A stretch of 64,000 nucleotides of DNA, from the NCBI RefSeq assembly GCF_027925445.1, contig NZ_AP027149.1, positions 310,001 through 374,000 on the forward strand, read 5' to 3'. Origin of the DNA: Methylocystis bryophila (lineage in GTDB: Bacteria > Pseudomonadota > Alphaproteobacteria > Rhizobiales > Beijerinckiaceae). A model generated the notes under the pieces. It had not been told where the DNA came from. It saw nothing but the letters and a program-made list of their open reading frames with translations, and searched no databases. A program made the position numbers and the translations under genes. Below are positions 35,496-44,376 of the stretch, in pieces. Position 1 is the stretch's first letter; the number at the start of each line of letters is the position of its first letter.

Positions 35496-36314
35496 TTAGG
35501 GTTCGCCGGAAAGGCCGAGCACGTCGGCCATGGAATAGAGCCCTGGCGGCTTGTCGCGCGTCCAGAGCGCCGCGGCGAGCGCTCCCCGCGCGAAAACGCC
35601 GCGGTCCTCGGCCCGGTGGGAAAGCTCGATCCGCTCGCCGGCGCCGGCAAAGATGACGCTGTGATCGCCGATGACCGTGCCGCCGCGGAGACTGGCGAAG
35701 CCGATGTCGCCCGTCTTGCGCGGCCCCGTGATGCCGTCGCGCCCGCGGGCGCTGTGGTCGGCGAGGTTGACGCCGCGACCCCGCGCGGCCGCCGCGCCCA
35801 GCAGCAAGGCCGTCCCTGACGGCGCGTCGACCTTCATCCGATGATGCATCTCGATGATTTCCGCATCCCAAGCGGGGCCGAGCGTGCGGGCGGCGCGCTC
35901 CACAAGCGCCGCGAGGAGATTGACGCCGAGGCTCATATTGCCGGAGCGAACGATCGCCGTCTTCTGCGCGCAGGCGGCGACGACCGCGAGATCCTCCTCC
36001 GAAAAACCCGTTGTGCCGAGGACATGGGCGATCCCTGTTGCTGCGGTCCGCTCGCACAGGGCGATGCTGGCTTGCGGCGTCGAGAAATCGACGAGGACGT
36101 CGCAGTCGGCGAGGGCTGCGCCGAGATCGGCGGAAATTAGGACGCCATTCGCCTCGGCGCCGACCATCTTTCCCGAGTCCATCCCGAGCATGGGCGAGGC
36201 GGGGCGCACCAGGGCGCCGGTCAGCCGAACGCCCAGGGTGTCGGGGATCGTCTGAACGAGCATCCGACCCATCCGGCCGGCTGCCCCCATCACGACCAAC
36301 CGCAAATCGTTCAT
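35496..36314 (-). CDS. dapB: 4-hydroxy-tetrahydrodipicolinate reductase
   Basis: 272 residues from ATG 36314 with a GGAGG site; the longer frame to 36422 lacks one. The N-terminal GAAGRMG nucleotide-binding loop is followed by DVLVDFSTP and the conserved IIEMHHRMKVDAPSGTA segment that binds substrate. It reduces the diaminopimelate/lysine precursor with NAD(P)H. The length is normal for bacteria. Confidence 0.95.
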   Translation of the reverse strand: MNDLRLVVMGAAGRMGRMLVQTIPDTLGVRLTGALVRPASPMLGMDSGKMVGAEANGVLISADLGAALADCDVLVDFSTPQASIALCERTAATGIAHVLGTTGFSEEDLAVVAACAQKTAIVRSGNMSLGVNLLAALVERAARTLGPAWDAEIIEMHHRMKVDAPSGTALLLGAAAARGRGVNLADHSARGRDGITGPRKTGDIGFASLRGGTVIGDHSVIFAGAGERIELSHRAEDRGVFARGALAAALWTRDKPPGLYSMADVLGLSGEP

Positions 36315-36464
36315 CCAATCGCCTCCAGCGAGATTCCCTTTTTGGGCGAGAGCGACGAACCGGCGTCCCGCGAAGAGCGCCTCTATACAGGGGCCTCCGG
36401 CCGCTGAGAAGTCGGCGGCCAAAGCCTACCCGTACAGGCAGCCTTCTCCCCGCCTGCCGACAAT

Positions 36465-37010
36465 TTATTTCAGCTTTGGTCTAAAAGATTTGAGAACAGC
36501 AGGATCCGTGTCGATGAAGGCGGCGCCGATGAGATCGAGGCAATAGGGGATGGCGGGCATCACCGCGTTGAGGCAGAGCTCGATGGCCGCGGGCTTCCCC
36601 GGCAGATTGACGACAAGGCACTTGCCCCGGTGGGCGGCAAGCTGGCGCGAGAGGATGGCCGTCGGAACCTGCTCCAGCGAGACCTTGCGCATCAGCTCGC
36701 CAAAGCCCGGCAATTCGCGCGGCGCGGCGGCGAGCGTCGCCTCGGGCGTGAGATCGCGCGGCGCCGGCCCTGTGCCGCCGGTCGTCACGATGAGATCGCA
36801 GCCGACGGCGTCGGCCAGCTCGATCAATGTGTCGCGCACGCTCTCGAAGCCGTCGGGAATGACGCGCCGCTCGATCCGGAAAGGGGTGGTCAGCACCTTG
36901 CGGAAATAGGCCTCGATCGCCGGCCCGCTCTCATCCTCATAGATCCCGGCGCTGGCGCGGTCGGAGGCGGTGACGACGCCGATCACGGCGGCGGGCGGCG
37001 GAAGGGTCAT
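36465..37010 (-). CDS. mog: Molybdopterin adenylyltransferase
   Basis: 181 residues with the MoCF_biosynth signature TTGGTGPAPRDLTPE near residue 75 and the later LPGKPAA near residue 144, typical of MogA-type enzymes. It adenylylates molybdopterin before molybdenum insertion. Stands alone here; no other Moco genes lie nearby. Confidence 0.9.
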   Translation of the reverse strand: MTLPPPAAVIGVVTASDRASAGIYEDESGPAIEAYFRKVLTTPFRIERRVIPDGFESVRDTLIELADAVGCDLIVTTGGTGPAPRDLTPEATLAAAPRELPGFGELMRKVSLEQVPTAILSRQLAAHRGKCLVVNLPGKPAAIELCLNAVMPAIPYCLDLIGAAFIDTDPAVLKSFRPKLK

Positions 37011-37238
37011 GGAGCCTGCTGGGCGGAATTGGAGGAGAACCCTCCTTTACGCCGGGACTTGCGTCGGAGCCACCGCTTTCTCGCTTGAACGGCGATCGAC
37101 GCCTCTCTCGAAGCGGCGCTTGCTGCGAGCGCCTTGGATCTTTCACCTCGAGCGCTGGTGTCGGGATATGGCTTAGAGTGAAAATTTAAGACCAACATTG
37201 TCGGCGCGCAAGCGTATGACCTCGCGCGCCGAGGAGCT

Positions 37239-37352
37239 TTAACCGCCGTGTGAGATCATCGGCGCCAAGACGACGAGCGAAACAAGAATTCCAATCCCGC
37301 CTACGAACCAAGCGAGTTGCTTCAAAATCTTCGCGGTGTCTCTCTTAGCCAT
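37239..37352 (-). CDS. 37-residue single-helix membrane peptide
   Basis: A short ORF starting ATG at 37352 with an excellent ribosome site (AGGAGAAG) six bases upstream. The sequence begins MAKRDTAKILKQ and then forms one hydrophobic helix (WFVGGIGILVSLVVLAPM) with a short tail. Charge distribution fits N-in topology. Family not recognised. Strong initiation signal makes a real gene likely. Confidence 0.6.
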   Translation of the reverse strand: MAKRDTAKILKQLAWFVGGIGILVSLVVLAPMISHGG

Positions 37353-37431
37353 TCTTCTTCTCCTGCGAGCATCCCCAGTCGTTGAAGGCGAAGCGCGGGG
37401 ATGCGCGCGCAACCGCCTAATTCATGGCGCG

Positions 37432-37497
37432 CTAGAGCGGGCCACGAAGGATGAAGAGAAGGCAGCCAAGCGCTATCACCAGACAGATTTCCTGCAT
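37432..37497 (-). CDS. Possible 21-residue membrane peptide
   Basis: MQEICLVIALGCLLF-type hydrophobic peptide ending at a TAG (37432-37434). The frame upstream is open and encodes an Arg/Glu-rich amphipathic stretch without an ATG, and GTG or ATG starts lack a clear ribosome site. Could be a small membrane protein or chance. Weak call. Confidence 0.25.
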   Translation of the reverse strand: MQEICLVIALGCLLFILRGPL

Positions 37498-37600
37498 GTT
37501 CGCATGCACGAAAGGAATCCTTCTCCGTTCACGAAGCCTCTCGGCTTCGCGCTGGATGCGGCCACGTTCTCTGAAGCTTGCGGCGAGGAAAAGCTGAACT

Positions 37601-38071
37601 TTAGTAGCTGTTTCCGTCCTGGCCTTTCCAACGACCGCCGCTCTCGTCGAACCGAGTCTCGTCCTTGAACTCGATGACCTTTCCCGGTTCGATGTATTGC
37701 CGATCCGTGATCATCTTGTTTTGGATCGTGGTGGAATAATAGGTGCTCGCGGAGCAGCCGGATTTCACGGCGTTATCGGGACCCTCCGGCTTGCAATCGA
37801 GGTTTGCGCCCTTGGGAAACAAAACCTTCGCCGTGAAGTAAAATTCGACGCCGGCGTGTCCCGCGCCCTCGACATCGAGGCGCCAGAAGCGCGTCACGTC
37901 GAAGTTCTGAATTTGGGCGTCGGGATCGAACTTCTTATGGATCAAATTCTCGAAGACCTTGCGCGCATCGTCGTTCGTCGGCTCGCAGCCGAACAAGCAG
38001 AAGGCGCGCGCCGGCGCGGTCGCGAGAAAGAGGACCGATGCGATCGAAGCGACAAGCCTGAAGCTGTTCAT
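37601..38071 (-). CDS. Small secreted protein of unknown function
   Basis: 156 residues with a signal peptide ending ARA (~residue 23), followed at once by CLFGC. Four cysteines in total (positions ~25, 29, 92, 106) could pair. No family recognised. It lies only 12 bases after opgG on the same strand and is probably expressed with it, which may suggest an envelope function. Confidence 0.65.
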   Translation of the reverse strand: MNSFRLVASIASVLFLATAPARAFCLFGCEPTNDDARKVFENLIHKKFDPDAQIQNFDVTRFWRLDVEGAGHAGVEFYFTAKVLFPKGANLDCKPEGPDNAVKSGCSASTYYSTTIQNKMITDRQYIEPGKVIEFKDETRFDESGGRWKGQDGNSY

Positions 38072-38083
38072 GATGACAACCTT

Positions 38084-39763
38084 CTAATTTCGGATGGGCT
38101 GCTGAGAGAGTGTGGCTGCTTGTAGATCGGGCCCGTCCGGCCTGTCCGCCGCAAGCGTCTGTGGCGACGTCTGCAGGGCCGGCGCGGTCCAGGGGAACGT
38201 CCAGGTTTCCGTCAGGGACCGAGCGCCCGCGCGCAGATAGACGCGAAGGTCGCTCGTTGCCCCGGGCGCTACGGCGACGTCGAACATGGCGCGCAGGCCC
38301 TCGATATGCGGATTGGCGACGACGCTGGATCGCAGAATGACGCCCTTCGTCGCCGTCGCGACGGCCTCGACCTCGCTGGGATCCGTCAAGTAGTAGGCGA
38401 GGTCGCCTCTTGCGAAGTCAACCAGAAATCGGCACGCGCCCGGGCGCGCCTTTTCTGCGGAGCCCAGCGCGCGCGCGGGCGCCGTGAAGGTGTTCACGAC
38501 CCGCCCGCTCGGCGACAAGCTCCGGTCGTCGAGAGAGGCCGTCAGGCGATAGGCGTAAGAGAAGGGCTGCAAAGGCGCCGGCGGAGTCTTCGGCGTCCAG
38601 CTCGCGACGATGTTGTCGTTGCTCTCGTCCGGCGTGGAGAGCTCGATCAGCTCCACCCGCCCAGCGCCCCAATCGCCTTTCGGCTCGACGAAATAGCTCG
38701 GACGCGACTCATAGGCGAGCTCCAAGTCCTGGTAGGATTCGAAGATGCGGTCGCGCTGCATGAGGCCGAAGCCTTTCACGCTCTTGTCGGTGAAGGAGGT
38801 CGTCCTTTCAGAAGAAGGGTTGGAAAGGGGACGCCAGATCCACTCATCAGCGCCCGTCAGCATGAGGAGACCGTCGGAATCGTGCAGCTCGTCGCGGAAA
38901 CCGTCGCGCACGCGATGATCGTTTTCGCCGGTCAGATACATCGAGGTCAGCGGCGCGAGACCGAATTTGACGCCTGCGCGACGCGGGAAGAGCGTCGCCG
39001 CCACATCCAGCGTGGTTTGCTGGCCAGGCGCGACGTCGAAGCGATAGGCGCCTGTCGCCGCCTCTCCGTCGAGCAGAGCGTAAATTGTGGCGCGGCCTTC
39101 GCCCTCTTCAGAAACCTCAAGCCAAAATTCGCGGAAATATGGGAAACTCTCCTCGGAGGTTCCGGCTTCGACGCAGAGGGCTCGCGCGGAAAGCCCATAC
39201 TGCTGTTCCCGTCCGAGAAAGCGAAAATAGCTTGCGCCGAGAAAGGAAATCAGCTCGTCGGATACACGCGGATCGTTGAGTGGATAATGCAGCCTGAGGC
39301 CCGCAAAACCCGTGTCGGACGGCAAGGGCTTGTTCAGCTTGACGCGTCCGTAATCGAAGCAACCCGGCGAGTAGAGCAGCGGCGTGACGATCCCCTTCTC
39401 GACGAGATTGATCGCGACCGCCCGCTTGTAAAGGAAGCCGAGGTGGAAGGTCTCGAGTCGATAGGATTTAGCTGCGTCAAGCGGAATTGCGCGATCCGGC
39501 CTGAAGCGAATGTCGCGCCAGGAGTCGAAATCCAGAGAGTCGATCCCCGGCGGAAGGCGCCGCAACGCCCCGTCGAAGGGCGTCAAAGCAAGTTCGCGCG
39601 CGCGTCGGACGACCTCGGCGAAATTGAACCGATGCACATTGTCCGCGACGGACGACGACGTCAGGGCGCGCGCCGTGATTGAGGGGCATAAGCCGCCGAG
39701 GAGAAGCGCGCGCATGACTCCGCGACGCGTAGATCCTGGCGTGGCTCGTCCGTTGTCTCGCAT
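38084..39763 (-). CDS. opgG: Periplasmic glucan biosynthesis protein G/D
   Basis: About 559 residues from ATG 39763; the longer frame to 40105 is an artefact. N-terminus STRRGVMRALLLGG resembles a twin-arginine or Sec signal. The MdoG/OpgG core is recognisable from FNFAEVVRRARELA near residue 45, IRFRPDRAI, LLYSPGCFDYG, SARALCVEAG and the C-terminal WTFPWTAP. OpgG/OpgD modify the backbone of osmoregulated periplasmic glucans made by OpgH. The opgH gene is not adjacent but at 59157, 19 kb away. Confidence 0.9.
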   Translation of the reverse strand: MRDNGRATPGSTRRGVMRALLLGGLCPSITARALTSSSVADNVHRFNFAEVVRRARELALTPFDGALRRLPPGIDSLDFDSWRDIRFRPDRAIPLDAAKSYRLETFHLGFLYKRAVAINLVEKGIVTPLLYSPGCFDYGRVKLNKPLPSDTGFAGLRLHYPLNDPRVSDELISFLGASYFRFLGREQQYGLSARALCVEAGTSEESFPYFREFWLEVSEEGEGRATIYALLDGEAATGAYRFDVAPGQQTTLDVAATLFPRRAGVKFGLAPLTSMYLTGENDHRVRDGFRDELHDSDGLLMLTGADEWIWRPLSNPSSERTTSFTDKSVKGFGLMQRDRIFESYQDLELAYESRPSYFVEPKGDWGAGRVELIELSTPDESNDNIVASWTPKTPPAPLQPFSYAYRLTASLDDRSLSPSGRVVNTFTAPARALGSAEKARPGACRFLVDFARGDLAYYLTDPSEVEAVATATKGVILRSSVVANPHIEGLRAMFDVAVAPGATSDLRVYLRAGARSLTETWTFPWTAPALQTSPQTLAADRPDGPDLQAATLSQQPIRN

Positions 39764-39959
39764 GTGTCGTATTCTGCTCGAGTCTTTGCGTTGGCGGAGC
39801 GGGGCGGCTTTGCTTGGCGACCTCAACGCGAGCGCAGGCTGAGGACGAATAAGGACTTCTCGGCGGATTGCGCGTGAGGGCGTGGAGCTGCGAGCGAACA
39901 GTTTTGCAAAAGGCTGGTCGCTTTCAGCGGGCTCGCTCGCTGGAAACCAAGAGGCTTCC

Positions 39960-40535
39960 TCAAGCGGCGGGCTTCGACTTCCCCTTGTGAAGCACGTGGC
40001 GGTACCAGAGCCCGAACGCGGCCACGCCGAGGACCGAGAAGAAGGCGTAGATGGTGAAATCCTTGCTTGCGGTCTCGCCGACCGCAAAGGGGAAACGCGA
40101 GACATAGACCTTGGAGCCGTCGTCGCTCTTGGCCGTGACCAAGCCGATGAAATTGCCTTTGTCCTTGAAATTATACTCGAAATTCAGGGTGCCTGTCTTG
40201 TACTTCTTCGGCGGCACATAGACTTCGGTGTTCGCTTCAAGGTTCTGATTGTCGTCCTTTTGGCCGACGTTGCGCAGCACGCGAATGTCGAGCGCCATGT
40301 CCCGCAGCTCGTCCTGCTGCGCGTCGAGCACGATGATGGTTGAGCCCACGTCGGGGATGTCGTCGCAGAACTGCTCGCGCGATTTCTGCGGCTGATAGCC
40401 GGTGAAGCTCATCGTGTCAGGCCCGATCTTCATGACGCACTGACCCTGGTCGATGCTCACGCCGCCATGCGCATGCGCCTGCCCGACGAAGGCTAAAGTT
40501 GCAAAAACCATCGCAGCTAGAAATTCCCGGCTCAT
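39960..40535 (-). CDS. Periplasmic, C-terminally anchored protein of unknown function
   Basis: 191 residues with a signal peptide ending AHAHGG, so the mature N-terminus is His-rich. Two Cys (QCVMKIG and QFCDDIP) lie in the first half. A FEYNFKDKGNFIGLV beta segment precedes a C-terminal membrane helix (~residues 163-181) and a basic tail. I recall similar AHGG...GPDTMxFTGYQPQ proteins of unknown function, particularly from methane and ammonia oxidisers, but not a defined role. The helix topology resembles a cupredoxin- or copper-handling anchor. Divergent from the MarR regulator. Confidence 0.6.
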   Translation of the reverse strand: MSREFLAAMVFATLAFVGQAHAHGGVSIDQGQCVMKIGPDTMSFTGYQPQKSREQFCDDIPDVGSTIIVLDAQQDELRDMALDIRVLRNVGQKDDNQNLEANTEVYVPPKKYKTGTLNFEYNFKDKGNFIGLVTAKSDDGSKVYVSRFPFAVGETASKDFTIYAFFSVLGVAAFGLWYRHVLHKGKSKPAA

Positions 40536-40935
40536 GGGTCGCTTCCCTCCAATTTCATCCCGTTTGAGTTGCCCGTTCGCAGTCGTTCTTTTTTAGGGAC
40601 GGTGAACTCATTCAAATCAGGCCGATAGGCGTTTTTACCCAGATTCGTTCATGTTGCAGGCGTGACCGCGCAAGAGCGCAACCAATGTCGCAACACGACG
40701 TTTATACGTCGTGTAACGACACAACGCAAGCGCTACACCTCTTTCCTATGAGGTCGGCGGCGAGCGGCGTTACCGGTTTCGTGACTCGCTGCCCCGCGCG
40801 AACGGGAATTTCGGCGATATCTCCTATTTGTGTCCCCGCAGGAGATACTTTAACGTCGTAAGGCGACAGACTCCCAACAGGAATAGGACCTGCAATCGAA
40901 GTGCGACGATCGAACAGGACAAAGACGGTGACCTC
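40536..40935. promoter_or_regulatory. Divergent control region with long palindrome
   Basis: 400 bases without a gene between the divergent AHGG-protein and MarR genes. At 40693-40714 is a perfect palindrome ACACGACG-N6-CGTCGTGT, extended imperfectly to TGTCG...CGACA (40686-40721). It is a strong candidate operator for the MarR protein. It lies 151 bases from the start of the AHGG gene at 40535 and 221 from the MarR start. A further CGTCGTAAGGCGACAG half-site is at 40854-40869. Confidence 0.5.
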
Positions 40936-41421
40936 GTGAGTCAATCAAGGCCAGGAACAGCCTCCGCAAAAAGCGCTCGTCCGCGGCCGACGGACGCCGA
41001 ACTTGCGGCTCTTGCGGAATTTCGCGCGACGCTTAGAAAATTTTTGGCCTTCAGCGAACAGGCTGCGGCGGCGCAAGGAGTCACGATGCAGTGGTACCAA
41101 GCGCTACTTGTCATCAAGACATTCAATTCCAATTCCCCCATTACTGTTGGCGAATTGGCCAACCAACTCATGATCCGCCATCATAGCGCCGCCGAGCTCG
41201 TTTCGCGCCTCGAGGCCGGGAAGCTTGTCCGGCGAGAGAGCGACAGTGACGATCGTCGCAAATCGCTGCTGGTGATCACGGCAGCCGGCGAGCGGCGCTT
41301 GGCGGATCTGGCGGCGGTGCATTTAGAGCATTTGCGCGCAGTCGAGGATTCGTTCTTGAAGCCCTTCAAAGTGCCCGCGACATCGCTCGGCTCGCCCGAC
41401 GCTCTCCAAGCCGAGCCTTGA
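40936..41421 (+). CDS. MarR-family transcriptional regulator
   Basis: 161 residues from GTG 40936; the longer frame from 40828 runs through the likely promoter. Winged-helix core visible as TVGELANQLMIRHHSAAELVSRLEAGKLVRRE then a DDRRKSLL wing, matching MarR spacing. Such proteins repress genes and are released by small phenolics, acids or oxidants. The palindrome at 40686-40721 is a plausible site, and the divergently transcribed periplasmic protein a plausible target. Confidence 0.85.
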   Translation: MSQSRPGTASAKSARPRPTDAELAALAEFRATLRKFLAFSEQAAAAQGVTMQWYQALLVIKTFNSNSPITVGELANQLMIRHHSAAELVSRLEAGKLVRRESDSDDRRKSLLVITAAGERRLADLAAVHLEHLRAVEDSFLKPFKVPATSLGSPDALQAEP

Positions 41422-41473
41422 CTCGCCGCGCCGTTTTCGCCACTGCGACGCGACATCAAGAAGAGAGGAATGA

Positions 41474-42421
41474 ATGGCGACGGCCTATATTTTTCCGGGA
41501 CAGGGCTCTCAAACGGTCGGCATGGGGAAGGCGCTCGCGGATCAATTCGCCCCGGCGCGCGAGGTTTTCGACACGGTGGACGCGGCGCTCGGCGAAAAGC
41601 TCAGCCAGATCATTTTCGCAGGACCGGAGGCCGAGCTGACGCTCACGGCCAATGCGCAGCCGGCGCTGATGGCCGTCTCGCTCGCAGCCCTGCGCGTCCT
41701 GGAAAGCGAAGCCGGGCTTGATCTCGCCAAAGCGGCGACATTCGTCGCCGGCCATTCGCTGGGCGAATATTCGGCGCTCTGCGCGGCGGGCGCGCTCACC
41801 ATCGCGGACGCGGCCCGACTGCTGCGGCTACGCGGCGCGGCGATGCAGGCGGCGGTTCCCGTCGGCGAGGGCGCCATGGCCGCGCTGATCGGCGTCGAGC
41901 TCGAGGGCGCGAAGGCCATCGCCAAGGAGGCCGCAGACGCGGCCGGCGCGGTTTGTCAGGTCGCCAATGACAATGGCGGCGGGCAGGTCGTGCTTTCGGG
42001 CGCCAAACCCGCCGTGGAAAAGGCCATGGAGATTTCGAAGGCGCAGGGCGTCAAGCGCGCCGTGCCGCTGCCCGTCTCCGCGCCCTTCCATTGCGCGCTG
42101 ATGCAGCCCGCCGCGGAGGCGATGCGCGAGGCCCTCGCGGGCGCGGCGATCGCGCGTCCCATCGTTCCCGTGGTCGCCAATGTGACGGCTGCCGCGGTCG
42201 AGGAGCCCGAGGACATCCGGCGGCTCCTCGTTGAGCAGGTCACCGGCACGGTGCGCTGGCGCGAATGCGTGCTCTACATGGCGGGCGCTGGCGTGACGAA
42301 ATTCGTCGAATGCGGCGCCGGAAAAGTGCTCGCAGGCCTGTTGAAGCGGATCGACCCGAACGTGTCGGGGATCAGCGTCGGGCAGCCCGCCGACGTCGAG
42401 GCCTATCGCGGCTACGTGTAA
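41474..42421 (+). CDS. fabD: Malonyl-CoA:ACP transacylase
   Basis: 315 residues starting MATAYIFPGQGSQTVGMG. The nucleophile elbow is GHSLGEY near residue 92. A GAMAAL motif lies near residue 135, and the conserved VSAPFHCALMQP carrying the catalytic His is near residue 198. Family length is typical. It loads malonate onto acyl carrier protein for fatty-acid synthesis. fabG, acpP and fabF, often adjacent, are not on this side. Confidence 0.95.
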   Translation: MATAYIFPGQGSQTVGMGKALADQFAPAREVFDTVDAALGEKLSQIIFAGPEAELTLTANAQPALMAVSLAALRVLESEAGLDLAKAATFVAGHSLGEYSALCAAGALTIADAARLLRLRGAAMQAAVPVGEGAMAALIGVELEGAKAIAKEAADAAGAVCQVANDNGGGQVVLSGAKPAVEKAMEISKAQGVKRAVPLPVSAPFHCALMQPAAEAMREALAGAAIARPIVPVVANVTAAAVEEPEDIRRLLVEQVTGTVRWRECVLYMAGAGVTKFVECGAGKVLAGLLKRIDPNVSGISVGQPADVEAYRGYV

Positions 42422-42473
42422 ATCGCGCTGCGTTCAGGCGGAGTCGACGCGAAGCGAGATCGCAGCCGAAATC

Positions 42474-44006
42474 CTATTCCGCCGCCGGACGCAGGTCGGC
42501 GCCGGGAAGCGCGTTCGTCGACGCCCCGGCTTCGGCGTGGAATATCTCTAGCCAGCGGACCGCCTCCTCCACCGCCGCGTGATTCATTTTCTCGCCGCCG
42601 GTGACGGAGAACAGCACCGTCCGGATCGCGATCTTCAAATCAAGCGCAAGCGAGGCGTGCTTGATATACCAGACGTCGAGCGCGTCCTTTTGCTCCGGCG
42701 TGACGAGGGTTCCGCCGTTGAGCTGCGCCCAGCCGGTGATCCCCGGGCGCACGGAAAGGCGCAGGCGGGGATCGGACGGCTGGTCTATGGGCAGCAGCGG
42801 TCGTGGCCCGATGAGCGACATGTCGCCGACGAGGACGTTCAGCAGCTGCGGAATCTCGTCCAAGCGTCCCGCCCGGACGGCGCGCCCCAGGCGCGAAAGG
42901 CGGTCCTCGGGGGCAAGCTTATTTCCCCTTCGATCGAAGGGCGCGTGATAGGTGCGGAATTTGTAAAGCAGGAACTTGCGGCCGTTGCGGCCGATGCGCT
43001 GCTGCCAGAACAGGATGGGCGCCCCGACGTCGTAGAGCACGAGACCGGCCGCGATCATCGCGAGCGGCGCGAGGGCGATCAGCAGGCTGGCCGAGGCGAT
43101 GACGTCCATGACGCGCTTCAGCTTGAAATATTCGGCCAATTCGATCTCGCTGACCGGCGCGGGCTCCTCGACGAAAGGCTGCTCTTGCACGATCGGCTCC
43201 AGATTGAGCGCCGCGGCGACGCTCTTCAATTTCAAGCCGCGGGTCTGACATTGCTCGCCAAGGCGCTCAAGGGCCAGGGGAGGCAGCGCGGCGGCGTCGT
43301 CCGAGAGCCAGACTTCGTCGATTTCGACGCCGTGGACCTGGTATTCGTCGACGACCTCCTCCAGCTCCTCAACCCGGCCGACGATTTGCACCCCGCTCAT
43401 CGCGCGGCCGTGAAAATTTATGCGCGGATCGAGCGCCGCGACAACCAGAGTCGTGCGCGGCCGTTGGCAGTTTACGAGCTTGATCGCCGCAGCGGCGAAG
43501 CGATCGGCGCCGATGAGCAGGACGCGCCGCACATGCCGGGGCATGAGGCTCGCCGCCTCCTCAGGCTCCTCGTTTCTGCTCGTCCCCGTGTGGAAGACCC
43601 TGGCCATGGTGCGCGCGAGGATCAAGCCCGAGCCGAGCACAAGGGCGTAGATCAGGGGCGTCGAGCGAGGCACGCCCTCCATCCGGGTCAGCACGAACAG
43701 CGTCATGCTGCTGGAGGCGACGGTCGTCGCCACGGCCCCGCAGACGGCGAGGACGTCATGAACCGAAAACAGATGGCTCATGCCGTCGCTGATGCGAAAC
43801 ACCAGGAAGGAGAGGAAGGCGAAAAACATGGTTGTAAAAGCATATTGATAGGCCGGGCCGAAATCCCCGAAAGCATCGCTCTCCTCGATGATGGAGAAAT
43901 CGCGAAGCGCAAGCGCCAGGAAGGGGGCCGCTATCGCCCAGAGGACGTCGAAAGGAGCCAGTTTCGCGCGGTGCTTGGTCTTCGATGTTGGGGCGCGCAA
44001 TCGCAT
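42474..44006 (-). CDS. Polyprenyl-phosphate sugar-1-phosphate transferase (exopolysaccharide initiation)
   Basis: 510 residues. Five hydrophobic helices occupy the N-terminal ~150 and a CoA-binding-like nucleotide domain follows. One more helix (~residues 295-320) precedes the catalytic Bac_transf domain (FKLKRVMDVIAS, FWQQRIGRNG, FRTYHAPF, DEIPQLLNVLVGDMSLIGPRP). This is the WbaP/WcaJ (PNPT) topology. It starts polysaccharide repeat units by moving hexose-1-phosphate to undecaprenyl-phosphate. No other polysaccharide genes are adjacent. Confidence 0.92.
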   Translation of the reverse strand: MRLRAPTSKTKHRAKLAPFDVLWAIAAPFLALALRDFSIIEESDAFGDFGPAYQYAFTTMFFAFLSFLVFRISDGMSHLFSVHDVLAVCGAVATTVASSSMTLFVLTRMEGVPRSTPLIYALVLGSGLILARTMARVFHTGTSRNEEPEEAASLMPRHVRRVLLIGADRFAAAAIKLVNCQRPRTTLVVAALDPRINFHGRAMSGVQIVGRVEELEEVVDEYQVHGVEIDEVWLSDDAAALPPLALERLGEQCQTRGLKLKSVAAALNLEPIVQEQPFVEEPAPVSEIELAEYFKLKRVMDVIASASLLIALAPLAMIAAGLVLYDVGAPILFWQQRIGRNGRKFLLYKFRTYHAPFDRRGNKLAPEDRLSRLGRAVRAGRLDEIPQLLNVLVGDMSLIGPRPLLPIDQPSDPRLRLSVRPGITGWAQLNGGTLVTPEQKDALDVWYIKHASLALDLKIAIRTVLFSVTGGEKMNHAAVEEAVRWLEIFHAEAGASTNALPGADLRPAAE

Positions 44007-44376
44007 GTCGGCATCCGATCCAATTCGTGGGCGCAGCTATCCGCTACCGGGGGGTGGGACAACCTCTTTTCTAACGCATAAAATTAGCGACCGTGTGGCG
44101 AGAACGCGACGCGTCCGGCGGGCGCAAAGGCGCTTAAAGCTTATGAAAACATGGGATTTTCCCCAAGAGACGCAACGCAGCCGCGGCGATCCCCGTCCGC
44201 GACCTTCGATTGCGGCGATTCGCTTCGAGGCGGAGAGCCGGTTGCGTCGGGTGGAAACCCGGTCTAGTAGGAAACGCTGAAGACAATATTTATTTTATAA
44301 TTGGATGGGCCGCCGACTCCTCTGAACGAGAGGGGATGACGATGGGTTTCTACGAGAGAGGTCTCCGAGTCAATCC
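44007..44376. other. Intergenic region, AT-rich near 44285
   Basis: 370 bases between divergent genes. An A/T-rich run (44285-44305, AATATTTATTTTATAATT) stands out from the GC-rich surroundings and could serve as a promoter for the phosphatase gene. A small CCTCT/AGAGG hairpin lies at 44318-44332. No open frame looks real. Confidence 0.4.
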
